From: Aestuariivirga litoralis
GTDB lineage: Bacteria; Pseudomonadota; Alphaproteobacteria; Rhizobiales; Aestuariivirgaceae
Direction: 5' to 3'
Length of the DNA stretch: 64,000 bases
NCBI RefSeq assembly: GCF_003234965.1
Contig: NZ_QKVK01000002.1
Span: forward strand, 434,001-498,000
The notes under the pieces are model-generated. The model saw only the letters and a list, made by a program, of their open reading frames with translations. It made no database searches and had not been told where the DNA came from. Below are positions 50,259-59,514 of this stretch, one piece after another. The position numbers and the translations under genes were made by a program. Each line of letters opens with the position of its first letter. The stretch's first letter is position 1.

Positions 50259-51551
50259 TCAGGCGCCGCACTTGCCGGTGGCGGTGTTGAAGTTGCCGCA
50301 GGACATGGGCGCCCGCCAGTCGGAGATGAGCGGCTTCGATTCCGGCAGGAAGTCCGACCACTCGTCGCCGACGACGAGGCCGGGTGTGGACCACACGATG
50401 TCGAATTGCCCGTTCTCCTGCACCTCGCCGATCAGCACCGGCTTGGTGATGTGGTGGTTCGGCATCATGGTGGAGAAGCCGCCGGAGAGGTTGGGCACCG
50501 AGATGCCGATCAACGCATCGATGACCTTGTCGGGGTCCGTGGTGCCGGCCTTCTCGACCGCCTTCACCCACATGTTGAAGCCGATGTAATGGGCCTCCAT
50601 CGGGTCGTTGGTGACGCGCTTGTCGTTCTTGGTGAAGGCCTTCCACTTCTTGATGAACTCGGCATTCTCAGGGGTGTCGACCGACTGGAAGTAGTTCCAC
50701 GCCGCGAGATGGCCGACGAGCGGCCCGGTGTCGATGCCGGCGAGTTCCTCCTCGCCCACCGAGAAGGCGACGACGGGAATGTCTTCCGCCGAGACGCCCT
50801 GGTTGGCGAGTTCCTTGTAGAAGGGCACGTTGGCATCGCCGTTGATGGTGGAGACGACCGCCGTCTTCTTGCCCGCCGAGCCGAATTTCTTGATGTCGGA
50901 GACGATGGTCTGCCAGTCGGACTGGCCGAAGGGCGTGTAGTTGATCATGATGTCTTCCTCGGCGACACCCTTGGACTTCAGGTAGGCCTCGAGGATCTTG
51001 TTGGTGGTGCGCGGGTAGACATAGTCAGTGCCGGCCAGCACCCAGCGCTGGACCTTCTCGTTGTCGAGCAGGTAGTCGACCGCCGGAATGGCCTGCTGGT
51101 TGGGCGCGGCACCGGTGTAGAAGACGTTGCGCTCCGACTCCTCACCCTCATATTGCACGGGGTAGAAGAGGATGCTGTTGAGTTCCTTGAAGACGGGCAG
51201 CACCGACTTGCGCGACACGCTCGTCCAGCAGCCGAAGACCGCCGCCACCTTGTCCTTGGCGATGAGCTCGCGCGCCTTTTCGGCGAAGAGCGGCCAGTCG
51301 GAAGCGGGATCGACCACCACCGCCTCGAGCTTCTTGCCGAGCAGGCCGCCCTTGGCGTTCTGCTCCTCGATCAGCATCAGCATCACGTCCTTCAGGGTCG
51401 TTTCCGAAATCGCCATGGTGCCCGACAGCGAGTGGAGCACGCCCACCTTGATCGTGTCATCCGCCGCGCGCGCCACGCCGAAGCCGCCGAAGGCCGCACC
51501 CAACGCCACGCCGGCCGCTGCCTGCGCAAAAGCTCTCCTGGTCAAAGACAT
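50259..51551 (-). CDS. urtA: Urea ABC transporter substrate-binding protein UrtA
   Basis: A 430-residue periplasmic protein with a twin-arginine-like start (MSLTRRAFAQAAAGVALGA) ending in ARA-ADDTIKVG. VLHSLSGTMAISETTLKDV, VFGCWTSVSRKSVLPVF and LFYPVQYEGEESERNVFYTG are hallmark UrtA strings and bind urea. ATG 51551 has a GGAGGAAACAGAG site. A sigma-54 promoter sequence stands 50-65 bp upstream, implying NtrC-controlled expression under nitrogen limitation. Confidence 0.96.
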   Translation of the reverse strand: MSLTRRAFAQAAAGVALGAAFGGFGVARAADDTIKVGVLHSLSGTMAISETTLKDVMLMLIEEQNAKGGLLGKKLEAVVVDPASDWPLFAEKARELIAKDKVAAVFGCWTSVSRKSVLPVFKELNSILFYPVQYEGEESERNVFYTGAAPNQQAIPAVDYLLDNEKVQRWVLAGTDYVYPRTTNKILEAYLKSKGVAEEDIMINYTPFGQSDWQTIVSDIKKFGSAGKKTAVVSTINGDANVPFYKELANQGVSAEDIPVVAFSVGEEELAGIDTGPLVGHLAAWNYFQSVDTPENAEFIKKWKAFTKNDKRVTNDPMEAHYIGFNMWVKAVEKAGTTDPDKVIDALIGISVPNLSGGFSTMMPNHHITKPVLIGEVQENGQFDIVWSTPGLVVGDEWSDFLPESKPLISDWRAPMSCGNFNTATGKCGA

Positions 51552-51600
51552 CTCTGTTTCCTCCGTGGACTGTTGTTTCTTTCGTCCGGGGGAAGCCATC

Positions 51601-51615
51601 GCAACCGGCGTGCCA
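51601..51615 (-). promoter_or_regulatory. Sigma-54 (RpoN) promoter of the urt operon
   Basis: On the minus strand TGGCAC-GCCGG-TTGC matches the -24/-12 consensus TGGCAC-N5-TTGC exactly, including the preceding C and following G of CTGGCACG. Distance to the urtA start (50 nt) is right for a short leader. Confidence 0.8.
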
Positions 51616-51711
51616 GTCCGGCCGGCGCCGGGACAATCTCGCTATGCGGCTGATTTGCTTCGGCTTATGCTGCAGTGCCGAAAAATGCATCAGACGCTGC
51701 GTCACATCGCC

Positions 51712-51742
51712 TGCACAATTAACGTTCATTGATTGCGGTGCA
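51712..51742. promoter_or_regulatory. Possible upstream activator region (TGCAC...GTGCA) for urt
   Basis: TGCAC and GTGCA half-sites, the core of NtrC boxes, face each other with 21 bp between, about 100 bp upstream of the sigma-54 promoter. Normal NtrC sites have closer halves, so this is tentative. It is also near the phaC promoter. Confidence 0.3.
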
Positions 51743-51831
51743 GCATAATATTTAACCCGCCGCGGGCAGGCTCAGCAACGCGGCGCGGTTGATCTGGATC
51801 AGCATGACCAGCCGCCGCCTGGACTAACTGG

Positions 51832-53559
51832 ATGACCGCCATGACCGACACGCCCCGCCACTTCGAAACGCTCGACCGCGCGCAGCGCGCCGCGCTGGCG
51901 CATGTGACGCAGGGCATCTCGCCCTATGCGCTGTGGTCGGCCTATCTCGACTGGGCCACGCATTATGCCATGTCGCCCGGCACGCAGCTCGACGTGGCGG
52001 AGCGCGCGGCGGAGAACGCCGGCAAGCTGTGGCTCTATGCGGCGGCGAAGATGAGCGGGCAGAACCCGGCGCCCCCCTTCCCCGCCAATGGCTGGACGAG
52101 CTTCCAGGAGGACCCGGCGTGGCAGGCCCCGCCGCTGGACCTGCTGCGGCAATGGTACCTCGGCCTCAGCCACCTCGCCGTGTTCGCCGCAGAGGCGCCG
52201 CGCGGCATGCAGACGATCGACCAGACGCGCATGGGCTTCATCACCCGGCACCTGTTGGATGCGCTGGCGCCGTGGAGCAACCCCTTCATCAACCCCGACA
52301 TCTGGAAGAAGGTGCTGGCCGATGGCGGCGCGGGCCTGGCGAAGGGCCTGCAGAACCTCATCGAGGACCGGCAGCGCGAGGCGAGCAGCCAGCCGCCGGC
52401 GGGCGCCGAAGGCTTCGTGGTCGGCAAGACGCTTGCCGCCACGCCGGGCGAGGTGGTGTTCCGCAACGACCTGATGGAACTGATCTGCTATCGGCCGGCA
52501 ACGGAGGCGGTTGCGGCGGAGCCCATCCTGCTGGTGCCGGCCTGGATCATGAAATACTACATCCTCGACCTGTCGCCCGGGAACTCGCTGGTGCGCTTCC
52601 TGGTCGGGCGCGGGCACACGGTGTTCATGATCAGCTGGCGCAATCCGACGGCGGAGGACCGCAACCTGGCGCTCGACGATTATCGCAGCAAGGGCGTGAT
52701 GGCAGCGCTGGACGAGATCACCCGGCTGCTGCCGGGCCGTGGCATCCATGCCTGTGGCTATTGCCTGGGCGGCACCATCCTGGCGATTGCCGCCGCCACC
52801 ATGGCGCGCGACGGCGACAGGCGGCTGGCCTCGCTGTCGCTGCTTGCGGCGCAGACGGATTTCTCGGAAGCGGGCGAGCTGATGCTGTTCGTCGACGACA
52901 GCCAGGTGGCCTTCCTCGAGGACATGATGTGGGACCGGGGCGTGCTGGATACCAAGCAGATGGCGGGGGCCTTCCGCATCCTGCGCTCCAACGAGCTGAT
53001 CCTGTCGCGCATCATCCATGACTACGTGCTGGGCGAGCGCGAGGCGATGACCGACCTGATGGCCTGGAACGCCGACCAGACGCGCATGCCCTATCTGATG
53101 CATTCGCAGTACCTGCGCGGGCTGTTCCTCGAGAACCGGCTCACCGCAGGGCGCTATGCGGTGGAGGGCCGGGTGATCGCACTGCGCGACATCGATGCGC
53201 CGGTGTTCCTCGTCGGAACCGAGAAGGACCACATCGCGCCGTGGCAGTCGGTCTACAAGTTCCGGCTCTTCGCCGACACGGAGGTGACCTTCGTTCTCAC
53301 CACCGGCGGCCACAATGCCGGCATCGTCAGCGAGCCGGGCCACAGGCACCGGTCGTTCCGCATCGGCACCGCGGCGCATGATGCCAAATACGTCGACCCC
53401 GTGAGCTGGGCCGCAGCGGCAGAGCCGCGCGAGGGCTCCTGGTGGCTGGCCTGGGCGGACTGGCTGGAGGCGAAGGGCACCAGGGCCATGGTGGCGCCGC
53501 CGGACATGGACGCCATGCCGAAACTCGGCGCGGCCCCCGGACGCTACGTCTTCACCTGA
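51832..53559 (+). CDS. phaC: Class I poly(3-hydroxyalkanoate) synthase
   Basis: A 575-residue enzyme that polymerises 3-hydroxyacyl-CoA on granule surfaces. The alpha/beta-hydrolase core has the lipase-like box with the nucleophile Cys 311 in GYCLGGTI, the Asp in VGTEKDHIAPW and the His in TTGGHNAGI. The N-terminal ~200 residues are the class I/II domain (PHBC_N, with FINPDIWKK). ATG codons at 51832 and 51841. Thiolase and acetoacetyl-CoA reductase (phaAB) are not adjacent; instead the thiolase of the aromatic module is convergent, 6 bp away. Confidence 0.95.
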   Translation: MTAMTDTPRHFETLDRAQRAALAHVTQGISPYALWSAYLDWATHYAMSPGTQLDVAERAAENAGKLWLYAAAKMSGQNPAPPFPANGWTSFQEDPAWQAPPLDLLRQWYLGLSHLAVFAAEAPRGMQTIDQTRMGFITRHLLDALAPWSNPFINPDIWKKVLADGGAGLAKGLQNLIEDRQREASSQPPAGAEGFVVGKTLAATPGEVVFRNDLMELICYRPATEAVAAEPILLVPAWIMKYYILDLSPGNSLVRFLVGRGHTVFMISWRNPTAEDRNLALDDYRSKGVMAALDEITRLLPGRGIHACGYCLGGTILAIAAATMARDGDRRLASLSLLAAQTDFSEAGELMLFVDDSQVAFLEDMMWDRGVLDTKQMAGAFRILRSNELILSRIIHDYVLGEREAMTDLMAWNADQTRMPYLMHSQYLRGLFLENRLTAGRYAVEGRVIALRDIDAPVFLVGTEKDHIAPWQSVYKFRLFADTEVTFVLTTGGHNAGIVSEPGHRHRSFRIGTAAHDAKYVDPVSWAAAAEPREGSWWLAWADWLEAKGTRAMVAPPDMDAMPKLGAAPGRYVFT

Positions 53560-53565
53560 GGCCCA

Positions 53566-54765
53566 TCACGCCCGCGCCAGCGCCAGCGCCACGCCCTGGC
53601 CCACCCCCACGCACATCGTCGCCAGTGCCAGACGGCCGCCTGACAGGCTGAGGTCGAGGGCTGCCGTTCCAGCCAGCCGCGCACCGGACATGCCGAGCGG
53701 ATGGCCGAGCGCGATGGCCCCGCCATTGGGGTTCACATGCGCCGCATCATCGGCAAGGCCCAGCTGGCGGTGCACGGCCAGCGCCTGCGCCGCGAAGGCC
53801 TCGTTGAGCTCGATGACATCGAACCGGTCGACGGCGAGGCCGAGCCTTGCGCAGAGCTTCTGCGTGGCGGGCACCGGGCCCAGCCCCATGATGCGCGGTG
53901 CTAGCCCTGCCGACGCGAAGCCAAGGATGCGCGCCAGCGGCTGCAGCCCATGGCGCTTCATGGCGGCTTCGGACGCGATGATCAGGGCGGCCGCGCCATC
54001 ATTCACACCCGAGGCATTGCCGGCCGTGACGCTGCCGCCGGCGCGGAAGGGGGTGGGCAGCCTGGCGAGCTGCTCGAGGGTGGTGGCGCGCGGGTGCTCG
54101 TCCTTCGCGACGATGACCGGTTCGCCCTTGCGCTGCGGGAGGGTGACCGGCGTGATCTCGCGGGCGAAGCGGCCATTGCCTTGCGCGGCGATGGCGCGGG
54201 TCTGCGAGCGCAGCGCGAAGGCATCCTGGTCGGCCCGCGAGATGGCGCAGTCGGCGGCGACGTTCTCCGCCGTTTCGGGCATGGAGTCGATGCCGTATTG
54301 CGCCTTGATGACCGGGTTCACGAAGCGCCAGCCGATGGTGGTGTCATGCACTTCCGCGTTGCGCGAAAAGGCTTCGGTGGCCTTGGGCATGACGAAGGGT
54401 GCGCGCGACATGGATTCAACACCGGCGGCGATGGCAAGATCGATCTCGCCCGCCTTGATGGCGCGCGCGGCGATCGCCACCGCATCCATGCCGGAGCCGC
54501 AGAGGCGATTGACGGTGACGCCCGGCACGCTGTCGGGCAAGCCCGACAGCAGCACCGCCATGCGGGCGACGTTGCGATTGTCCTCGCCCGCCTGGTTGGC
54601 GCAGCCGAGAATGACTTCATCCACCGCCGACCAATCGAGGGACGCGTGTTTCTGCATCAGCGCCTTGATGGGGATCGCCGCGAGGTCATCGCTGCGCACG
54701 GAGGAGAGCGCGCCGCCGAAGCGGCCGATGGGGGTGCGGAGGTAGTCGCAGATGAAGGCGTCCAT
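53566..54765 (-). CDS. pcaF: 3-oxoadipyl-CoA/acetyl-CoA thiolase (PcaF/PaaJ type)
   Basis: A 399-residue thiolase: nucleophile Cys 89 in NRLCGSGMDAV, His in GGAIALGHPLG and the second Cys in MCVGVGQG. The start FICDYLRTPIGRFGGALSSV is the form typical of 3-oxoadipyl-CoA thiolases, which cleave to succinyl-CoA and acetyl-CoA. ATG 54765 has AAGGAC. Third gene of the minus-strand half of the aromatic-CoA module (hydratase, dehydrogenase, thiolase). Symbol tentative because a longer-chain 3-oxo substrate is possible here. Confidence 0.85.
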   Translation of the reverse strand: MDAFICDYLRTPIGRFGGALSSVRSDDLAAIPIKALMQKHASLDWSAVDEVILGCANQAGEDNRNVARMAVLLSGLPDSVPGVTVNRLCGSGMDAVAIAARAIKAGEIDLAIAAGVESMSRAPFVMPKATEAFSRNAEVHDTTIGWRFVNPVIKAQYGIDSMPETAENVAADCAISRADQDAFALRSQTRAIAAQGNGRFAREITPVTLPQRKGEPVIVAKDEHPRATTLEQLARLPTPFRAGGSVTAGNASGVNDGAAALIIASEAAMKRHGLQPLARILGFASAGLAPRIMGLGPVPATQKLCARLGLAVDRFDVIELNEAFAAQALAVHRQLGLADDAAHVNPNGGAIALGHPLGMSGARLAGTAALDLSLSGGRLALATMCVGVGQGVALALARA

Positions 54766-54776
54766 CAAGTGTCCTT

Positions 54777-55910
54777 TCACGCGCCGATCAAGTGCGCGAG
54801 CGCGGGCGAAGCTGTGTAGCGGCCCTTGAGATGCGCGGGTGCAGCGGCCTCGCGCGCGGTGAGCGTTGCAAGGATGCGGTCCGCACCATGTGCGCGTGCC
54901 GACTCGAAGGGGCCGCGCGGGAAGTTGAGGCCGAGTTTCAGGGCCGTGTCGATATCGTCCGGCGCGAGCCCGCTCTCCTGCGCGAGGACGGCGGCCTCGT
55001 TGGCGAGCGTGGCCTCGATGCGCAGCGCGATCTCCGCCCCGTCGGCGGGCGCTTCGCCGGGTGTTGCGGGGTGAAGGAAGCCCTGGCCCGACTTGCGGCC
55101 GAGATGGCCGTGGTCCACCTGTTTCTGGAGTGCGGCGAAGACGTGATAGCGGGGATGGCCGTTCATTGCCTGTGACAGGCCGCGCGTGGCGGCAAGGTTG
55201 ATGTCGGCGCCGATCAGGTCGATGAGGCCGAAGGGACCGAGGCGATAACCGGCCTTGAGCATGGCAGCGTCGATGTCTGACGCGCTGCGGCCTTCCTCCA
55301 GCATCGCCAGCGCCTCACCGTAATAGGGCCTGGCACAGCGGTTGACGATGAAGCCCGGCGAATCGCTGCAGGCGATGACCGTCTTGCCTGCCGCCGTCGT
55401 GATGCTGCGCGCGAGATCCACCGCATCGGACGATGCAAGGGGCGGCACGACGAGTTCCACGAGCTTCATCACCGGTGCGGGGTTGAAGAAGTGGAGGCCG
55501 AGCCCGCGCGCGGGATGCGCGAGCCTGGCCATGATGGCGGCGACCGAAAGGGAAGAGGTGTTGGTGGCGAGCACCGCATCGGGGCCCACATGGCGCTCGA
55601 CCTCGGCGAAGAGGGCCTGCTTGACGCCGAGATCCTCGATGACGGCCTCGATCACCAGCCGCGCATCCTTCAGCGCCGCAAGATCGTCGGTGATGGTGAT
55701 GTTGTTCAGAATCGCATCGCGCGCGGCCTCGGTGAGCTTGCCCGCTGTCACGCGGGGTTCGAGGGATTGGGTCAGGCGGGCTTTCGCGCTGTCGCGTGCG
55801 GCGGGCATTGCATCGAAGGCGATCATCCGGTGCCCGGCCTGCGCATAGAGCTGGGCGAGCCCCAGGCCCATGGTGCCGAGGCCCAGCACGGCAATGACGG
55901 GCTTGGTCAT
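54777..55910 (-). CDS. 3-hydroxyacyl-CoA dehydrogenase (PaaH-like)
   Basis: A 377-residue NAD enzyme: VLGLGTMGLGLAQLYAQAG (GxGxxG dinucleotide site), LATNTSSLSVAAIMARL and HFFNPAPVMKLVELV (catalytic His and Asn loop), and a C-terminal second helical domain. Its length, over 310, includes an extra C-terminal repeat as in PaaH. It oxidises a 3-hydroxyacyl-CoA intermediate. Start overlaps the hydratase stop by 4 bp and the gene ends 11 bp before the thiolase, so the three are cotranscribed. Confidence 0.9.
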   Translation of the reverse strand: MTKPVIAVLGLGTMGLGLAQLYAQAGHRMIAFDAMPAARDSAKARLTQSLEPRVTAGKLTEAARDAILNNITITDDLAALKDARLVIEAVIEDLGVKQALFAEVERHVGPDAVLATNTSSLSVAAIMARLAHPARGLGLHFFNPAPVMKLVELVVPPLASSDAVDLARSITTAAGKTVIACSDSPGFIVNRCARPYYGEALAMLEEGRSASDIDAAMLKAGYRLGPFGLIDLIGADINLAATRGLSQAMNGHPRYHVFAALQKQVDHGHLGRKSGQGFLHPATPGEAPADGAEIALRIEATLANEAAVLAQESGLAPDDIDTALKLGLNFPRGPFESARAHGADRILATLTAREAAAPAHLKGRYTASPALAHLIGA

Positions 55911-56665
55911 TGGCCCCTGAACTCCGGCTTGCGCTTCTCCCGGAAGGCGGCGATGCCTTCCGTCTTGTCGGCGCTGTCGAGGAGCTTCTCGAACAGGCTG
56001 CGCTCCAGCGTGAGGGCTTTCGGATCATCGTCGCCATCGACCAGCGCGCGCTTGGCGGCCTGCAGCGCCAGCGGCGCACGGGCTGCGAGTTTCGCGGCCA
56101 GCTTCTCGCCCTCGGGGATGGCGGAGCCTTCGCATCTCCAAGCCGCGATGCCCCAGGCCTCGGCGGTGGCGGCATCGATGATCTCGCCCGTCAGCACCAT
56201 GCGGCTGGCCCGCGCCCGGCCGACGAGCGACAGGAGGCGCTGGCCGCCGCCCGCGCCGGGGATCAGGCCGAGGCTGGTTTCCGGAAGGCCGAAGCGCGCC
56301 GTCTCGCCGGCGATGACGAGGTCCGCCATCAGGGCGAGCTCGAAGCCGCCGCCCAGCGCGAAGCCGTCGACCGCGGCGATGAGCGGCTTGCGGAAGTCGC
56401 GGATGGTCTGCCAGTGCGCCTTGCGCGGATCCGCGGCACCTTCCGCCCGGGTCTTGTGTTCGATCTCGCCGATGTCGGCGCCCGCCGCGAAATTGCCCTC
56501 CGCCCCGCAGAGCAGCACGGCGCGGCAGGAGGAGTTGACGGCCGCGCCCATCAGCGCGGCGGCGAGCTGGCCCAGCAGTTCGGTGTTGAGCGCGTTGCGC
56601 GCGGCCGGGCGGTTGAGCGTGAGCCGCAGCCAGCCGTCGTGGCGGTCGATGAGCAGGGTGTCCAT
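55907..56665 (-). CDS. Enoyl-CoA hydratase/isomerase
   Basis: A 252-residue crotonase: NFAAGADIGEIE and GFALGGGFELALMADLVIA (oxyanion hole and Glu) and the second acid in FGLPETSLGLIPGAGG. Both catalytic glutamates of a true hydratase are present. First gene of the minus-strand half; its start codon is 28 bp from the left arm of the palindromic operator that separates it from the monooxygenase gene. Confidence 0.88.
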   Translation of the reverse strand: MDTLLIDRHDGWLRLTLNRPAARNALNTELLGQLAAALMGAAVNSSCRAVLLCGAEGNFAAGADIGEIEHKTRAEGAADPRKAHWQTIRDFRKPLIAAVDGFALGGGFELALMADLVIAGETARFGLPETSLGLIPGAGGGQRLLSLVGRARASRMVLTGEIIDAATAEAWGIAAWRCEGSAIPEGEKLAAKLAARAPLALQAAKRALVDGDDDPKALTLERSLFEKLLDSADKTEGIAAFREKRKPEFRGQ

Positions 56666-56692
56666 GCCGGCATGATGCCCCCGCGGAGAGAA

Positions 56693-56723
56693 ATTTCAAG
56701 TTCGAATATTTTGAACTTGAAAT
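56693..56723. promoter_or_regulatory. Candidate MarR operator of the aromatic-CoA divergon
   Basis: ATTTCAAGTTC and GAACTTGAAAT form perfect 11-bp arms around a 9-bp AT-rich centre. The site fills the AT-rich core of the 111-bp region between the divergent hydratase and monooxygenase genes and likely covers both promoters. The MarR gene at 59059 is in the plus-strand operon. Confidence 0.7.
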
Positions 56724-56776
56724 ATTAAAATCTGCGTGCGAGCCTCACCGAACCCTGCTCACCGGGAGATTTTCGC

Positions 56777-59062
56777 ATGCGCATCCTGTGCCTCGGCGGC
56801 GGCCCCGCCGGACTTTATTTCGCGATCTCGATGAAGCTGCGCGACCCGGCGCATGAGGTGACCGTGCTGGAGCGGAACCGCGCCAATGACACGTTCGGCT
56901 GGGGTGTGGTGCTGTCCGACGACGCGCTCTCGCGCATGCAGAAGAACGACCCCAAGAGCACCGAGGCCATCCGCAGTCATTTCGCCTACTGGGACGACAT
57001 CGCCGTGGTGCATGACGGCCAGCGCACCGTTTCCGGTGGCCACGGCTTTGCGGGCATCGGGAGGAAGCAGATGCTGATCCTGCTGCAGGCACGCGCCCGC
57101 GAACTGGGCGTGGACCTGCGGTTCGAGACCGAGTTCAAGTCGGCCGAGGAATATGCGAAGGAGTATGACCTGGTGGTCGCCTGCGATGGCATCAATTCGG
57201 TGGTGCGCAAGGAATTCGCCGGGGTCTTCAGGCCGGACATCGACATGCGGCTGTGCAAGTTCATCTGGCTCGGCACGCACCAGAAATTCGACGATGCCTT
57301 CACCTTCATTTTCGAGAACACCGCGCATGGCTGGGTGTGGGCGCATGTCTACCAGTTCGATGCGGACACCGCGACCTTCATCGTCGAATGCCTGCCGGAG
57401 ACCTGGGATCGCTGGGGCTTCGCGGACATGTCGAAGGAGGAGACCATCGCCACCTGCGAGGCGATCTTCGCCAAGCACCTCGGCGGCCATGAACTGATGT
57501 CGAATGCCGCGCACCTGCGCGGCTCCGCCGTGTGGATGCAGTTTCCGCGGGTGATCTGCGAACGCTGGTATCACAACAACATCGTGCTGATGGGCGATGC
57601 GGCAGCAACGGGGCATTTCTCCATCGGCTCTGGATCGCGGCTGGCCTTCGACAGTGCCATTGCGCTGGCGGACTATCTCCACTCCGAGCCGACGATGGAG
57701 CAGGCCTTCCAGCGCTACCAGGACGAGCGGCGCGTCGAGGTGCTGCGCCTGCAGTCCGCCGCGCGGAACAGCCTCGAATGGTTCGAGCAGGTGGAACGCT
57801 ACCTCGACCTGCCGCCGCTGCAGTTCGCCTATTCGCTGCTCACCCGCAGCCAGCGCATCAGCCACGAGAACCTGCGATTGCGCGACCCGAAATGGCTGCG
57901 CGAGGCCGAGGACTGGTTCCAGGAACAGGCGGGCGGGCAAAAGGGCCGTGCGCCGATGTTCGCGCCGTTCCGGCTGCGCGACATGAGGCTCAAGAACCGC
58001 CTCGTCGTCTCGCCCATGGCGCAATACAAGGCGGTCGACGGCTGCCCCACCGACTGGCACTTCGTGCATTATGCCGAGCGCGCCAAGGGTGGTGCGGGGC
58101 TGGTCTATACCGAGATGGCCTGCGTCTCTCCCGACGGCCGCATCACGCCGGGCTGCCCGGGGCTTTACGCACCGGAACACGAGGCGCTGTGGAAGCGCCT
58201 CGTCGAATTCGTCCATGCCGAGACGACCGCGAAGATCTGCTGCCAGATCGGGCATGCGGGCCGCAAGGCCTCGGTGCAGGTGCCGTGGGAGGATGACGAG
58301 ATGCCGCTCGCCACGGGTGGCTGGGAGACGATCGGTCCCTCCGCCATCGCCTGGTCGCCGAAGCACAAGGCACCGCGCGAGATGACTCGGGGCCACATGG
58401 ACAAGGTCACCGCGCAGTTCGTCGCCGCCACCGAAATGGCGAAGCGCGCGGGCTTCGACATGGTGGAACTCCATGCGGCGCACGGCTACCTGATCTCGAG
58501 CTTCATCTCACCCGTCTCGAACCGCCGCACGGATGACTATGGCGGCAGCCTCGAGAACCGCATGCGCTGGCCGCTCGAGGTGTTCCGCGCCATGCGCCAG
58601 GCCTGGGGCGAGGAGAAGCCGATGTCGGTGCGCATTTCCGCCACCGACTGGGTGGGGGCGGATGGCATCACCCCGGAGGATGCCGTCACGGTGGCGAAGA
58701 TGTTCCACGGCGCAGGGGCCGACATCATCGACGTCTCGGCCGGGCAGACCACGATCGACGCGAGGCCCGTCTATGGCCGGATGTTCCAGACGCCGTTCAG
58801 CGACCGCATCCGCAACGAGGCGGGGATTGCCACCATGGCGGTGGGCAACATCACCGAGGCCGACCAGGTGAACTCGATCCTGCTCGCCGGCCGGGCCGAC
58901 CTCGTCTGCCTGGCGCGGCCGCACCTGGCCGACCCCTACTGGACGCTGCATGCGGCGGTGCAGATGGGTGACCAGGCAAGCGAGTGGCCGCTGCCCTATC
59001 TGCGCGGACGCGACCAGGCCTTCCGGCTCAGGGCCAAGTCCACCGAGGCGATCCGCGCATGA
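56777..59062 (+). CDS. 2-aminobenzoyl-CoA monooxygenase/reductase-type fusion (salicylyl-CoA 5-hydroxylase/oxidoreductase family)
   Basis: A 761-residue two-domain flavoprotein. Residues 1-380 are a PHBH-type FAD monooxygenase: [18 protein letters not shown] (FAD), [12 protein letters not shown], and [19 protein letters not shown]. From about 391 an old-yellow-enzyme domain follows: [48 protein letters not shown] and [13 protein letters not shown]. The fusion is that of Azoarcus 2-aminobenzoyl-CoA monooxygenase/reductase, which hydroxylates and hydrogenates the ring in one protein; single-domain relatives hydroxylate salicylyl-CoA. It heads an operon with MarR, hydratase, acyl-CoA dehydrogenase and RidA. 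A CoA ligase to make the substrate is not in the window. Confidence 0.88.
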   Translation: MRILCLGGGPAGLYFAISMKLRDPAHEVTVLERNRANDTFGWGVVLSDDALSRMQKNDPKSTEAIRSHFAYWDDIAVVHDGQRTVSGGHGFAGIGRKQMLILLQARARELGVDLRFETEFKSAEEYAKEYDLVVACDGINSVVRKEFAGVFRPDIDMRLCKFIWLGTHQKFDDAFTFIFENTAHGWVWAHVYQFDADTATFIVECLPETWDRWGFADMSKEETIATCEAIFAKHLGGHELMSNAAHLRGSAVWMQFPRVICERWYHNNIVLMGDAAATGHFSIGSGSRLAFDSAIALADYLHSEPTMEQAFQRYQDERRVEVLRLQSAARNSLEWFEQVERYLDLPPLQFAYSLLTRSQRISHENLRLRDPKWLREAEDWFQEQAGGQKGRAPMFAPFRLRDMRLKNRLVVSPMAQYKAVDGCPTDWHFVHYAERAKGGAGLVYTEMACVSPDGRITPGCPGLYAPEHEALWKRLVEFVHAETTAKICCQIGHAGRKASVQVPWEDDEMPLATGGWETIGPSAIAWSPKHKAPREMTRGHMDKVTAQFVAATEMAKRAGFDMVELHAAHGYLISSFISPVSNRRTDDYGGSLENRMRWPLEVFRAMRQAWGEEKPMSVRISATDWVGADGITPEDAVTVAKMFHGAGADIIDVSAGQTTIDARPVYGRMFQTPFSDRIRNEAGIATMAVGNITEADQVNSILLAGRADLVCLARPHLADPYWTLHAAVQMGDQASEWPLPYLRGRDQAFRLRAKSTEAIRA

Positions 59063-59514
59063 CCGCGCCCGACATCGACCCGCTGTCGAAACGCCGCCTG
59101 AAGATGTGGATCAGGCTCCTCGGCGTCGCGCGCGCCGCCGAGAGCAGCCTGCGCGAATATCTCCGCGTCGAGCACGGCACCACGCTGCCGCGCTTCGACG
59201 TGATGGCAGCGCTCTACCGCCGCCGCGACGGGGCCACCATGTCGGAGCTGAGCCGCATGCTGCTCGTCTCCAACGGCAACGCGACGGCCGTGGTCGACCG
59301 GCTGGAGAAGGACGGGCTGGTGCGCCGCACGGCATCGGAGACCGACCGCCGCACCGTCTATGTGGCGCTCACGCCCGAGGGCTTGCGCCAGTTCGAGCGC
59401 TTGGCGGCGGACCATGAGCGTGAGATCAATGCCCTGTTCAGCGACCTGAGCGAGCAGGACGTGGAACAGGTCACGGCGCTGTTGAAGCGCATGGGCAAGG
59501 GAGACAAGGCATGA
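59059..59514 (+). CDS. MarR family transcriptional regulator of the aromatic-CoA operon
   Basis: A 151-residue winged-helix protein: [26 protein letters not shown] opens the DNA-binding domain, [21 protein letters not shown] is the recognition helix, and [18 protein letters not shown] the wing. Start and stop overlap both neighbours by 4 bp (ATGA), so its level follows the operon, fitting autoregulation. The palindrome at 56693-56723 is the probable target and a CoA thioester the probable ligand, as for other MarR proteins of aromatic-CoA pathways. Confidence 0.9.
   Translation: MTAPDIDPLSKRRLKMWIRLLGVARAAESSLREYLRVEHGTTLPRFDVMAALYRRRDGATMSELSRMLLVSNGNATAVVDRLEKDGLVRRTASETDRRTVYVALTPEGLRQFERLAADHEREINALFSDLSEQDVEQVTALLKRMGKGDKA

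Noticed and set aside
48939-51653. 904-codon plus-strand open frame opposite urtB and urtA
   Set aside because: Antisense shadow of UrtB and UrtA, which have exact family motifs; composition is unlike a protein.
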